Below are positions 5,263 through 12,900 of a stretch of DNA of 14,647 bases, one piece after another (the first letter of the stretch is position 1; every line of letters starts with the position of its first letter). The position numbers and the translations under genes are program-made. Source of the DNA: Methanomicrobiales archaeon (lineage in GTDB: Archaea; Halobacteriota; Methanomicrobia; Methanomicrobiales; JACTUA01); assembly GCA_028678555.1 (NCBI GenBank), contig JAJRDF010000020.1, positions 1 to 14,647 of the forward strand. Reading direction: 5' to 3'. Under the pieces are notes generated by a model. That model was not told the origin of the DNA and did no database searches. It was given only the letters and a program-made list of their open reading frames with translations.

Positions 5263-6446
5263 CCACCATCGAAATGATCACCCTCCGGACGATCCTGGAC
5301 AGCCGGGGCAACCCTACCGTCGAGGCGGAGATCTGGACCGCCCACGGGTACGGACGTGCCGCCGCGCCCAGCGGGGCGTCCACAGGGATCTACGAGGCGA
5401 AGGTCCGGCCGGTGAAGGAGGCCATCCCCCTTGCAGAGGAGCGCCTGGTCCCCACCCTGATCGGCGAGGATGCGGGGGACCAGCTCCGGTTCGACGAGAT
5501 CCTGCGGGAGATTGACGGGACCCTGGACTTCTCGGCCATCGGCGCCAACGTGGCGGTGGCCCTCTCGCTGGCCAATGCCCGGGCGGCGGCGGATGCCATG
5601 GACATGGACCTGTTCCGGTACCTGGGCGGGATCTTTGTCGCGGCACCCCCCCTCCCCCTGGGGAACGTCATCGGGGGCGGTGCCCATGCTGAGGGCGCCA
5701 CCGAGATCCAGGAGTTCCTGGTGGTGCCGACCGGTGCCGCGGACTCAGAGGAGGCGGTCTTCGCGAACGCCGCGGTGCACCGGAAGGTGAAGGAGATCCT
5801 CTCAACACAGGGTCAGTCCTGCGGCAAGGGCGACGAGGGGGCTTGGGCCCCCCGGATCAGCGACGACGCGGCCTTCGAGATCCTCCGCCAGGCGGTGGAC
5901 GAGGTGTCAGATACCCTCAAGATCTCCATTAACATAGGCCTCGACGTGGCGGCGAGCCAGATCTGGGACGGCTCCGCATACCGGTACCGGAAAGGGTCCC
6001 TCTCCACATCAGAGCAGGTGGAGTACATGGCGGATCTCATTGACCGCTACTCCCTGGTCTACGTCGAGGATCCGATCCGGGAGGACGACTTCGAGGGCTT
6101 CGCCGAGCTGACCCGGCAGGTGAACGACCGGTGCCTGATCTGCGGCGACGACCTCTTTGTCACGAACGCCGAGCGGATCATGATGGGGATCGAGACCGGG
6201 GCAGCCGACTGCGTGCTCATCAAGCCCAACCAGGTGGGCACGCTCACCGACACCCACGAGGCCGTGCAGCTGGCCCAGCGGCACGGGATGGAGACGGTGA
6301 TGAGCCACCGTTCCGGGGAGACCAACGACGATACCATCGCGCACCTGGCCACGGCGTTCGGCTGCATCTTTCTGAAGACCGGCATCGTCGGCGGGGAGCG
6401 GACGGCAAAACTGAATGAGCTGATACGAATCGAGGAGCTGATATAA
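5259..6446 (+). CDS. eno: Enolase (phosphopyruvate hydratase)
   Basis: Interconverts 2-phosphoglycerate and phosphoenolpyruvate in glycolysis/gluconeogenesis, in the cytoplasm. The 395 residues are somewhat shorter than the usual 400-430. The N-terminal lid has ILDSRGNPTVEAEI and the SGAST loop (38-42). GGGAHAEGATEIQEF lies near 139-153. GDEG is at 191-194 with catalytic acid Glu192, followed by Ala where Gly is common. Probable magnesium ligands are Asp229, Glu270 (VEDP) and Asp297 (GDDLFVTN). Catalytic Lys322 (LIKPNQVGT) is present, as are SHRSGETND (349-357) and Lys373. All expected active-site residues are therefore seen. The ATG overlaps the rpoK stop by four bases. The stop TAA shares its last base with the rps2 ATG. 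Confidence 0.97.
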   Translation: MTTIEMITLRTILDSRGNPTVEAEIWTAHGYGRAAAPSGASTGIYEAKVRPVKEAIPLAEERLVPTLIGEDAGDQLRFDEILREIDGTLDFSAIGANVAVALSLANARAAADAMDMDLFRYLGGIFVAAPPLPLGNVIGGGAHAEGATEIQEFLVVPTGAADSEEAVFANAAVHRKVKEILSTQGQSCGKGDEGAWAPRISDDAAFEILRQAVDEVSDTLKISINIGLDVAASQIWDGSAYRYRKGSLSTSEQVEYMADLIDRYSLVYVEDPIREDDFEGFAELTRQVNDRCLICGDDLFVTNAERIMMGIETGAADCVLIKPNQVGTLTDTHEAVQLAQRHGMETVMSHRSGETNDDTIAHLATAFGCIFLKTGIVGGERTAKLNELIRIEELI

Positions 6447-7072
6447 TGGAAGCACAGGCACAGCCACAGGCAAACGAGGCAGAGATAGAACTGAAGGAGC
6501 CACTGGTCCCGGTGGAGGAGTACCTGGCGGCCGGGGTCCACATCGGCACCCAGCAGAAGTCCAAGGACATGAAGCGGTTCATCTACCGGGTCCGGGGCGA
6601 CGGGCTCTACATCCTGGACATCCGGGCTACCGACGAGCGAATCAAGACGACGGCCAAGTTCCTTGCCCAGTACCCGGCACCGAGGATTCTCGTCGTCACC
6701 TCCCGGCAGTACGGCCAGTACCCGGCAAAGAAGTTCGCAGAGACCATCGGCGCCATGTCGGTGACGGGCCGGTTCATCCCGGGGATGCTCACGAACCAGC
6801 ACCTGCCGGGCTACCTGGAGCCGGAGGTCGTGATCGTCACCGATCCCATCGGCGATGCCCAGGCCGTGACCGAGGCGATGCAGAACGGGATCCCGATTGT
6901 CGCCCTCTGCGATACCAACAACATGACGGGCTTTGTGGATCTCGTCATCCCCACGAACAACAAGGGGCGCAAGGCACTCTCCCTGATCTACTTCCTCCTC
7001 ACGAAGGAGATGCTCCGCCTCCGGGGGATCGCCACGTCCCTCACCCTCGAGGACTTTGAGACCGAGATCTGA
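6446..7072 (+). CDS. rps2: 30S ribosomal protein S2 (uS2)
   Basis: A small-subunit protein joining the head and body near the mRNA exit. It has 208 residues, normal for archaeal uS2. The N-terminus has a short Ala/Gln/Glu-rich extension of about 20 residues. It then enters the core with YLAAGVHIGTQQKSKDMKRF, followed by YILDIRATDERIKTTAKFLA and RFIPGMLTNQHLPGYLEPEV, the S2 signature. TDPIGDAQAVTEA and GIPIVALCDTNN follow. The gene shares one base with the eno stop. The next gene begins 30 bases later. Confidence 0.97.
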   Translation: MEAQAQPQANEAEIELKEPLVPVEEYLAAGVHIGTQQKSKDMKRFIYRVRGDGLYILDIRATDERIKTTAKFLAQYPAPRILVVTSRQYGQYPAKKFAETIGAMSVTGRFIPGMLTNQHLPGYLEPEVVIVTDPIGDAQAVTEAMQNGIPIVALCDTNNMTGFVDLVIPTNNKGRKALSLIYFLLTKEMLRLRGIATSLTLEDFETEI

Positions 7073-7088
7073 CCGGTGCCTGCGAGAC

Positions 7089-7095
7089 AGGGAGA
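7089..7095 (+). promoter_or_regulatory. Shine-Dalgarno deciding the MEMO-family start
   Basis: AGGGAGA lies seven bases before ATG 7103. It selects this start over the in-frame GTG at 7076, which has no comparable motif and would add nine atypical residues. Confidence 0.6.
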
Positions 7096-7102
7096 AATCC
7101 GC

Positions 7103-7891
7103 ATGAAGGTGCGCACCTGCAGCGTGGCGGGGCAGTTCTACCCCGGGGAACCCAGCCACCTGGAGCAGCTGCTGGAAGGGTTCTTCCGGAAGGCTGCCGA
7201 TGGCCGGAATGCCCGGGGCATCGTCTCCCCGCACGCCGGCTATGTCTATTCGGGAAAGACGGCTGCCCGGGCCTACACGGCCATCGACCCGTCCTTCGAC
7301 GGCACGTTTGTGGTCATCGGCCCCAGCCACCGGGGGTTCCTCACCTGCGCCTCCGCCGTGCCCTGGGAGACTCCCCTGGGGATCGTGGAGAACGACACGG
7401 AGTTCGTGAACCGGCTCGAGGTGGAGGTGGACGAGATCTCCCACCGGGACGAGCACTCCCTGGAGGTCCAGATGCCGTTCATCAAGTACCGGTTCCCCCG
7501 GTCCCGGGTGGTTCCCGTGATGATGGGGGCCCAGGATCCCCCCGGCGCGGCCCATCTCGCGGAGCGGATCCTGGAGGCCGTGCACCGGACCGGCCGGGAC
7601 GTGCGGATCGTGGCCTCCAGCGACTTCTCCCACTACGTGCCGGATGCCCAGGCCCGCCGGGACGACCTGGCCGCCATCGGGCCGCTCCTCACCCTGGACA
7701 CCGACGGGTTCTACCGGAAGGTCCGGGACCTGGGGGTCAGCGCCTGCGGCTACGGGCCGATCGCTGCCATGGTGCTGGCAGCAAAGGGCCTCGGGGCACG
7801 CAACGCCGAGCTCCTCCAGTACACCACCAGCGGCGACGTGACCGGCGACCGCGGCCAGGTAGTGGGGTACGCAGCCATCGCGGTGATGTAG
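7103..7891 (+). CDS. MEMO1-family protein (AMMECR2-like)
   Basis: A member of the MEMO family (Pfam MEMO-like), related in fold to extradiol-type, metal-dependent non-haem iron dioxygenases. The archaeal function is not established. The 262-residue protein begins MKVRTCSVAGQFYPGEPSHL; 'AGxFYP' is the family start. Likely metal or active-site positions are His44 (SPHAGYVYSG), His76 (GPSHRG), His118 (DEHSLEVQ), Asp174/His177 (SSDFSHY) and Cys215 (SACGYGP). These fit the His/His/Cys site reported for the human protein, by pattern rather than alignment. No signal peptide or membrane segment is seen. It lies between rps2 and mevalonate kinase and its stop abuts the mvk GTG. This neighbourhood recurs in archaea and suggests a link to isoprenoid or lipid metabolism, which is inference only. 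Confidence 0.93.
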   Translation: MKVRTCSVAGQFYPGEPSHLEQLLEGFFRKAADGRNARGIVSPHAGYVYSGKTAARAYTAIDPSFDGTFVVIGPSHRGFLTCASAVPWETPLGIVENDTEFVNRLEVEVDEISHRDEHSLEVQMPFIKYRFPRSRVVPVMMGAQDPPGAAHLAERILEAVHRTGRDVRIVASSDFSHYVPDAQARRDDLAAIGPLLTLDTDGFYRKVRDLGVSACGYGPIAAMVLAAKGLGARNAELLQYTTSGDVTGDRGQVVGYAAIAVM

Positions 7892-8761
7892 GTGGCCACG
7901 TGGTCTGCGCCGGGGAAGGTCTTTCTCTTCGGGGAGCATGCCGTGGTCTACGGGAAGCCCGGCCTCGCCATGGCCATCCAGCCCCGGGTCCAGGTGACCG
8001 TCCGGAAGGCACGGCACCCGGCCCGGCCCCGCTCCTCCTACATCCAGGAGTGCTTCCGGGAGACCGGGGTCCTTGGCACCGTGTATGTCCGGTCCCAGCT
8101 CCCCAGCGCCTCGGGCCTGGGGTCGTCCGCCGCCGTCACGGTGGCCACTCTCTCCGCCATCAACGAGGAGTTCGAGAAGGGCTACACCCGGGAGCAGGTC
8201 GCGGATCTCGCCTTCTCCATCGAGAAGAAGGTCCAGCACGGCCTGGCCAGCCCGACGGATACCTATGTCACGTCCTTCGGGGGTCTCGTCCTGATCCACG
8301 GCCAGGAACGCCGCAGGCTTCCTCCCCGGAACATCCCGCTGGTCGTCGGGAACAGCCGGGTCTCCCACAGCACGAGGAAAATGGTGGAGCGGGTGGCCCG
8401 GGAACGGCAGGTCCGGCCTGCCATGGTGAACGCGGTGCTGGACGCCATCGAGGCGGTGACGAACGAGGCCGTGGGGGCTCTCCAGAACCCGCCGGAGCTG
8501 GGCCGGCTCATGAACATCAACCATGCCCTCCTGGAGGCCATCGGCGTGGGTCACCCGGCGCTCTCCCGCCTCGTGCTGGCTTCCCGGGCGGCCGGTGCGA
8601 TGGGGGCAAAGATCACGGGGGCAGGCGGCGGAGGCTGCATGATCGCCCTCACCCCGAAGCGGGCCAGGGGACGGGTGGCGGGGGCCATGGAGTCCTGCGA
8701 TGCGCAGGCCATCGTGACAACCATCGATACCGAGGGGGCACGGAGGGAGGCGCATGCCTGA
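7892..8761 (+). CDS. mvk: Mevalonate kinase (GHMP family)
   Basis: Phosphorylates mevalonate to mevalonate 5-phosphate using ATP, the kinase step of archaeal isoprenoid lipid synthesis. It has 289 residues. Motif 1 is SAPGKVFLFGEHAVVYG (5-21), with Lys9 and Glu15. Motif 2 is LPSASGLGSSAAV (70-82), the phosphate-binding glycine/serine loop. The catalytic Asp is in SPTDTY (Asp123). Motif 3 is KITGAGGGGCMIAL (240-253). The GTG at 7892 is taken as start because archaeal mevalonate kinases begin just before SAPGK and the codon directly follows the previous stop. A GGTGAT upstream could serve as ribosome-binding site. It overlaps the next gene by 8 bases, so the two kinases are probably co-translated. 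A phosphomevalonate-type GHMP kinase is less likely given the GEHAVVYG motif. Confidence 0.94.
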   Translation: MATWSAPGKVFLFGEHAVVYGKPGLAMAIQPRVQVTVRKARHPARPRSSYIQECFRETGVLGTVYVRSQLPSASGLGSSAAVTVATLSAINEEFEKGYTREQVADLAFSIEKKVQHGLASPTDTYVTSFGGLVLIHGQERRRLPPRNIPLVVGNSRVSHSTRKMVERVARERQVRPAMVNAVLDAIEAVTNEAVGALQNPPELGRLMNINHALLEAIGVGHPALSRLVLASRAAGAMGAKITGAGGGGCMIALTPKRARGRVAGAMESCDAQAIVTTIDTEGARREAHA

Positions 8762-9512
8762 ACGCGTCATCCTGAAGCTGGGCGGCTCCGTGATCACCGA
8801 GAAGAGCGGTCCCTGCCGGGTCGACCGGAAACGGCTTGCAGAGATCAGCCAGGCTGTCGCACGGCGGAAGACGGTGCTGCTCACCCTGGTCCACGGGGCA
8901 GGATCCTGCGGCCACCCGCAGGCGCAGCGCTACCGGATCCAGGAGGGGGTGGACGGGTCGAACCGGAAGGGGATCGCCGTCACCCATGCCGCGGTGGCCG
9001 GGCTGAACCGGGCGGTGGTGCAGGCACTCCGCCGGGAGGGTGTGGAGGCCATGGGTTTTCACCCCCTCCACTTCTGCGTGGCAAAGGACGGGCGGATCGC
9101 CGCCTTTCCCCTCGAACCCCTGGAGCGGCTGCAGGATCTCGGGATCACCCCTGTCCTCCACGGCGACGTGGTCGCGGACCGCGCCCGGGGGGCATCCATC
9201 GTCTCCGGCGACCAGCTGGTCACCTTCCTGGCCACCGGCCTCAGGTGCTCCCGTGTGGGGATAGCCACCGATGTGAAAGGAGTGCTCGGACCCGGCGGAG
9301 AGGTGGTGCACCGGATCGATGCCGCTTCGGCACGGAACCTGTCCATCGGAGGATCGGGTGCCCGGGACGTGACCGGCGGCATGAGGGGCAAGGTGGAGGA
9401 GCTGCTGCGCCTCGCCACGCAGGGGATCGAGTCCCACGTCTTCCACGTCTCCCGGATCGGGGCGTTCCTGGACGGGAAGGACCACGGCGGCACCATCATC
9501 GGAGAGAGGTAA
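8754..9512 (+). CDS. ipk: Isopentenyl phosphate kinase
   Basis: Converts isopentenyl phosphate to isopentenyl diphosphate with ATP, the hallmark step of the archaeal mevalonate pathway. It has 252 residues with the amino-acid-kinase fold. VILKLGGSVITEK (5-17) is the N-terminal nucleotide/phosphate loop. HGAGSCGH (47-54) ends in the diagnostic catalytic histidine, His54. The usual form of that motif has Phe where Cys52 is seen. PVLHGDVVAD and SIVSGDQLVTFLA follow, then a TDVKGVLG segment near the ATP site and DVTGGMRGKVEELL. It ends GTIIGER. It starts inside the last codons of mvk (ATGCCTGA) and is followed 5 bases later by the isomerase gene. Residue His54 makes fosfomycin kinase or other amino acid kinases unlikely in this setting. 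Confidence 0.94.
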   Translation: MPERVILKLGGSVITEKSGPCRVDRKRLAEISQAVARRKTVLLTLVHGAGSCGHPQAQRYRIQEGVDGSNRKGIAVTHAAVAGLNRAVVQALRREGVEAMGFHPLHFCVAKDGRIAAFPLEPLERLQDLGITPVLHGDVVADRARGASIVSGDQLVTFLATGLRCSRVGIATDVKGVLGPGGEVVHRIDAASARNLSIGGSGARDVTGGMRGKVEELLRLATQGIESHVFHVSRIGAFLDGKDHGGTIIGER

Positions 9513-9517
9513 CGGGA

Positions 9518-10579
9518 ATGGCAAAGGACAACTCCACATCGCCGAGAAAACTGGACCACATCCGGATCTGCCTGGAGGAGCAGGTGGAGGCAGGCAATCC
9601 GGGGTTTGCCGACGTGCACCTGGTCCACTGTGCCCTGCCGGGTACGGACCTGGACCGGATCGACACCTCGGTCCGGTTCCTGGGGTACCGCCTCCGGTCC
9701 CCCCTTTTCATCGCCGCCATGACCGGGGGGCATCCCTCGACGACCGGGATCAACCGGAGGCTGGCCGCCGCCGCCGAGCATTTCGGGATCGGCATGGGCG
9801 TGGGATCCCAGCGGGCGGCGCTGGAGAACCCGGACCTGGAAGGGAGCTTCACCGTGGTCCGTGAGGAAGCGCCAACGGCGTTCCTCTGCGCGAACCTTGG
9901 CGCCGTCCAGCTCCGGGACCACGGGATCGAATGGGCGGACCGGGCGGTGGAGATGATCGGGGCCCAGGCCCTCTGCGTGCACCTGAACTTCCTCCAGGAG
10001 GCCATCCAGCCCGAGGGGGACCACGACGCCACCGGCTGCCTGGAGGCCATCCGTGACCTCTGCAGCGACTTCCGGGTGCCGGTGATCGCGAAGGAGACGG
10101 GCGCCGGCATCTCCCGGGAGACGTCGGACCTCCTCTGGGGCGCCGGGGTCGCTGCCATCGACGTCGGCGGTGCCGGGGGTACCTCCTGGGCCCTCGTCGA
10201 ATCCCTCCGGGCCAGGGATGAGGCGGCGGCAGGGCGTGGCCGGCGGTTCGCCGCCTGGGGGATCCCCACGGTGGCGAGCCTCTGCGAGGTGGCCGGTACC
10301 GGCGGCCCGGTGATCGCCACCGGCGGGATCCGGAGCGGGATGGATATGGCAAAGGCGGTGGCCCTGGGGGCCGATCTCTGCGGGATGGCGCTCCCGCTTC
10401 TCGCACCGGCTGTTGAGGGCGAAGAGCAGCTCTGCTCGGCGATCACGGGCCTGCAGGAAGATCTGCAGACGGCGATGTTCCTCACGGGTTCCCGCTCGGT
10501 GGCAGAACTCCACCGGGCACGGACCTGGATCACGGGGAGCACGCGGCAGATGACGAAGAATAAGAAAAAAGGAGACTAG
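9518..10579 (+). CDS. fni: Isopentenyl-diphosphate delta-isomerase, type 2 (FMN-dependent)
   Basis: Interconverts isopentenyl and dimethylallyl diphosphate using reduced FMN, cytoplasmic. It has 353 residues, typical for the family, with a TIM-barrel fold. RKLDHIRICLE (10-20) provides the N-terminal substrate-binding Arg/Lys/His. LFIAAMTGGHP is the first FMN loop. GIGMGVGSQRAALENP follows, then LCANLGAVQL, HLNFLQEAIQPEGD (with the catalytic-region Gln and Glu), IAKETGAGIS, IDVGGAGGTSWALVE and ATGGIRSGMDMAKAVALGAD, the phosphate-binding segment. ATG 9518 is chosen because GGAGAGAGG lies upstream and the residues before it in the frame are the out-of-frame tail of ipk. The C-terminus is Lys-rich (TKNKKKGD). 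It is followed 2 bases later by the RNase J gene. Confidence 0.95.
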   Translation: MAKDNSTSPRKLDHIRICLEEQVEAGNPGFADVHLVHCALPGTDLDRIDTSVRFLGYRLRSPLFIAAMTGGHPSTTGINRRLAAAAEHFGIGMGVGSQRAALENPDLEGSFTVVREEAPTAFLCANLGAVQLRDHGIEWADRAVEMIGAQALCVHLNFLQEAIQPEGDHDATGCLEAIRDLCSDFRVPVIAKETGAGISRETSDLLWGAGVAAIDVGGAGGTSWALVESLRARDEAAAGRGRRFAAWGIPTVASLCEVAGTGGPVIATGGIRSGMDMAKAVALGADLCGMALPLLAPAVEGEEQLCSAITGLQEDLQTAMFLTGSRSVAELHRARTWITGSTRQMTKNKKKGD

Positions 10580-10581
10580 AA

Positions 10582-11924
10582 ATGGAAATCGAAATTGTGG
10601 CAGTGGGCGGGTATGAAGAAGTGGGACGGAACATGACCGCCGTCCGCTGCGGAAAGGATATTGTCATTTTTGACATGGGGCTTCGCCTGGACCAGGTGAT
10701 GATCCACGAGGATGCCGAGATCGAGAACATGCATTCCCTGGACCTGATCCAGATGAAAGCGATCCCGGACGACACGATGATGAACACGGTGGAGGGGACG
10801 GTGAAGGCCATCGTCTGCACCCACGGCCACCTGGACCATATCGGGGCCGTGACCAAGCTGGCCCACCGGTACAATGCCCCGGTCATCGCCACCCCCTACA
10901 CGATCGAGCTGATCCGGCAGCAGATCCAGGGCGAGCAGAAGTTCGGGGTCAACAACAAGCTGTTTGCGCTCCGGGCCGGGCAGCGCTATACCGTCTCGCC
11001 CACCGTCACGCTGGAGTTCGTCCGGATGCAGCACTCCATCATCGATACGATCATGGCGGTGCTCCACACCCCCCACGGGGCGGTGGTCTATGCGAACGAC
11101 TTCAAGCTGGACCGGACCCCTGTCATCGGCGAACCGCCGGACTTTGCCCGCCTGCGCCAGCTGGGGAAGGAGGGGGTCCTCGCGCTGATCGTGGAGAGCA
11201 CGAATATCGATGTGAAGGGCCGCACGCTCAGCGAGCGGGTTGCCCGGGACATGGTCCGGGACGTGATCACGAGTTACGAGGATGACAAGTCGGCGATCCT
11301 TGTCTCCACCTTCTCGTCCCACATCGCGAGGGTGAAGACGATCGCCGAGTGTGCCCACGAGATCGGCCGGAAACCGGTGCTCCTGGGCCGGTCCATGGAG
11401 CGTTACTCCTCCACGGCCGAGCAGATGAAGCTGGTCGCCTTCCCCCAGACCCTCTCCATGTTCGGGAACCGGAGGACGGTGGAGCGTACCATGCGGCGGA
11501 TCATGAAGGCCGGGAAGGACAAGTTCCTGCCGATAGTCACCGGCCACCAGGGGGAGCCGGGCTCCATCCTGACCCGGATTGCCCTGGACGACACTCCCTT
11601 CAAGATCGACAAGGGGGACAAGGTCCTCTTCTCGGCGAAGGTGATCCCGAACCCCATGAACTACGGCCAGCGCTACCTGGTGGAGACCCGCCTGAAGATG
11701 CGGGGGGCCCGGATCTTCGATGACCTCCATGTCAGCGGCCACGCCCAGCGGGAGGACCACTACGAGCTCCTCCACCTGCTGGACCCCCAGCACGTGATCC
11801 CGTCCCACGGGGGCCTGAACTTCACCGGTTCCTACGTGAACTTTGCAGAGAAGAGGTGGGCTACAAGTTCGAGAGCGACGTGCACATCCTCCGGAACGGG
11901 CAGAAGATCCAGGTGGCCAAGTAG
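10582..11924 (+). CDS. rnj: Ribonuclease J (archaeal), with apparent -1 frameshift near the 3' end
   Basis: Archaeal RNase J is a metallo-beta-lactamase/beta-CASP 5'-to-3' exoribonuclease acting in mRNA decay. From 10582 the frame reads MEIEIVAVGGYEEVGRNMTA. The metal-binding motif THGHLDHIGA has His81, His83, Asp85 and His86. Further candidates are His151, Asp173 and the beta-CASP motifs, including VSTFSSHIARVKT (242-254), VTGHQGEPGS (319-328), SGHAQREDHY (385-394) and IPSHGG (406-411). The frame is good to Glu423 (11848-11850). After the next two bases, a shift to the codon series starting GAG at 11853 gives EVGYKFESDVHILRNGQKIQ then VAK and a TAG at 11922-11924. That is the expected RNase J C-terminus and yields about 447 residues. 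Without the shift, the frame runs through the idsA start. It begins 2 bases after fni. Confidence 0.85.
11851..11853 (+). other. Probable one-base deletion (frameshift) in RNase J
   Basis: Frame-0 codons after 11850 become AAG AGG TGG GCT ACA AGT TCG, a run of Ser/Arg/Thr-rich residues using codons rare in this window. The -1 frame from 11853 uses typical codons (GAG GTG GGC TAC AAG TTC GAG) and ends in a sensible stop. One extra base, for example a third A, would restore a continuous gene. No canonical X-XXY-YYZ slippery heptamer is present. Sequencing or assembly error, or a real mutation, are both possible. Confidence 0.75.
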
Positions 11925-11930
11925 GAGGGA
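11924..11930 (+). promoter_or_regulatory. Shine-Dalgarno deciding the idsA start
   Basis: GGAGGGA overlaps the last base of the RNase J TAG and lies seven bases before ATG 11938. It is strong evidence that idsA is translated as its own protein and not only as an extension of the upstream frame. Confidence 0.75.
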
Positions 11931-11937
11931 TCAGGTC

Positions 11938-12900
11938 ATGGAGCTGCAGGAGTACCTGAAGAACGTGGCCCAGGATATCGATCTCATGATCATCCGCTAC
12001 TTCGGCCACCCCTACGGGGCGCTGCAGGAGGCCTCCGCCCACCTCCTGTCGGCCGGGGGGAAACGCCTGCGCCCCGCCGTCTGCCTGCTCTCGGCCGACA
12101 CCGTGAAGAAGGGGTCCTCCTTTGACGTGGCCCCCGCGGCGCTGGCCCTCGAGCTGATCCACACCTTCACCCTGATCCACGACGACATCATGGACCGGGA
12201 CGCCGAGCGCCGCGGCGTCCCGACGGTCCATACCGTCTGGGACGAGCCCACCGCCATCCTGGCCGGCGACGTGCTCTATGCCCGGGCCTTCGAGTTCCTC
12301 TGCCGCACCCCGGCCCCCGACAGCGCCCGGGTGCGGGCCGTCTCGCTGCTCGCCGATACCTGCAACGATATCTGCGAGGGGCAGCACCTGGACATGTCCT
12401 TCGAGCTGCGGGACGATGTCACCGAGGTGGAGTACCTGGACATGGTGCGGAAGAAGACAGGTGCCCTCTATGCCGCCTCCGCGGCCATCGGGGCCATCAT
12501 GGCCGGGGGGAAGCCGATGCAGGTCGATGCCCTCTTCCAGTTCGGCATGTCGGCCGGGATCGCCTTCCAGATCCAGGACGACCTGATCGACCTCGTTGCA
12601 CCCTCTTCCGTGAGTGGCAAGGACCGGGCCTCCGACGTCCGGCAGGGGAAGCAGACGCTCGTCTCCATCAAGGCCCGCGAGGCGGGGATCGACCTTGCCC
12701 CGTACCGGAAGCCCCTCACGGATGCCGATGTGGATGCCCTCGTTGCCACCCTGGAGGCCGCCGGCGTGGTGGCAGACGTGCGGCAGGCGGCACAGAACAT
12801 CCTGGAGCATGGCCGGACCACGCTGGCCCTGCTGCCCGGGAGCGAGGAGCGCCGGCTCCTCTTCGAGCTGGGCGAGTTCTTTGTCAGCCGGGGGTCCTGA
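11938..12900 (+). CDS. idsA: Polyprenyl synthetase, probable bifunctional short-chain (farnesyl/geranylgeranyl) diphosphate synthase
   Basis: Condenses IPP with allylic diphosphates to make the C15/C20 chains used for archaeal ether lipids. The product is 320 residues. GGKRLRP (40-46) binds IPP. The first Asp-rich motif is DDIMD (82-86), the second DDLID (214-218), with FQIQ just before it. Phe77, five residues before the first Asp, is the position known to control chain length in archaeal GGPP synthases. A bulky residue there, with no aromatic at -4, fits C20 production; the call is by analogy. Other family features are TVHTVWDEPTAILAGDVLYA and GKDRASDVRQGKQT. ATG 11938 follows a good Shine-Dalgarno. 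The gene ends right before the gltX ATG. In the raw sequence its frame is continuous with the shifted RNase J frame. Confidence 0.94.
   Translation: MELQEYLKNVAQDIDLMIIRYFGHPYGALQEASAHLLSAGGKRLRPAVCLLSADTVKKGSSFDVAPAALALELIHTFTLIHDDIMDRDAERRGVPTVHTVWDEPTAILAGDVLYARAFEFLCRTPAPDSARVRAVSLLADTCNDICEGQHLDMSFELRDDVTEVEYLDMVRKKTGALYAASAAIGAIMAGGKPMQVDALFQFGMSAGIAFQIQDDLIDLVAPSSVSGKDRASDVRQGKQTLVSIKAREAGIDLAPYRKPLTDADVDALVATLEAAGVVADVRQAAQNILEHGRTTLALLPGSEERRLLFELGEFFVSRGS

Noticed and set aside
6059..8884. Minus-strand open frame of 941 residues
   Set aside because: It is antisense to eno, rps2, MEMO, mvk and ipk, has low-complexity composition, and no motif or ribosome-binding site was seen.
10582..12900. 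Genuine RNase J/prenyltransferase fusion protein
   Set aside because: The linker is the out-of-frame reading of the intact RNase J end, and idsA has its own Shine-Dalgarno. Kept as a finding but annotated as two genes.
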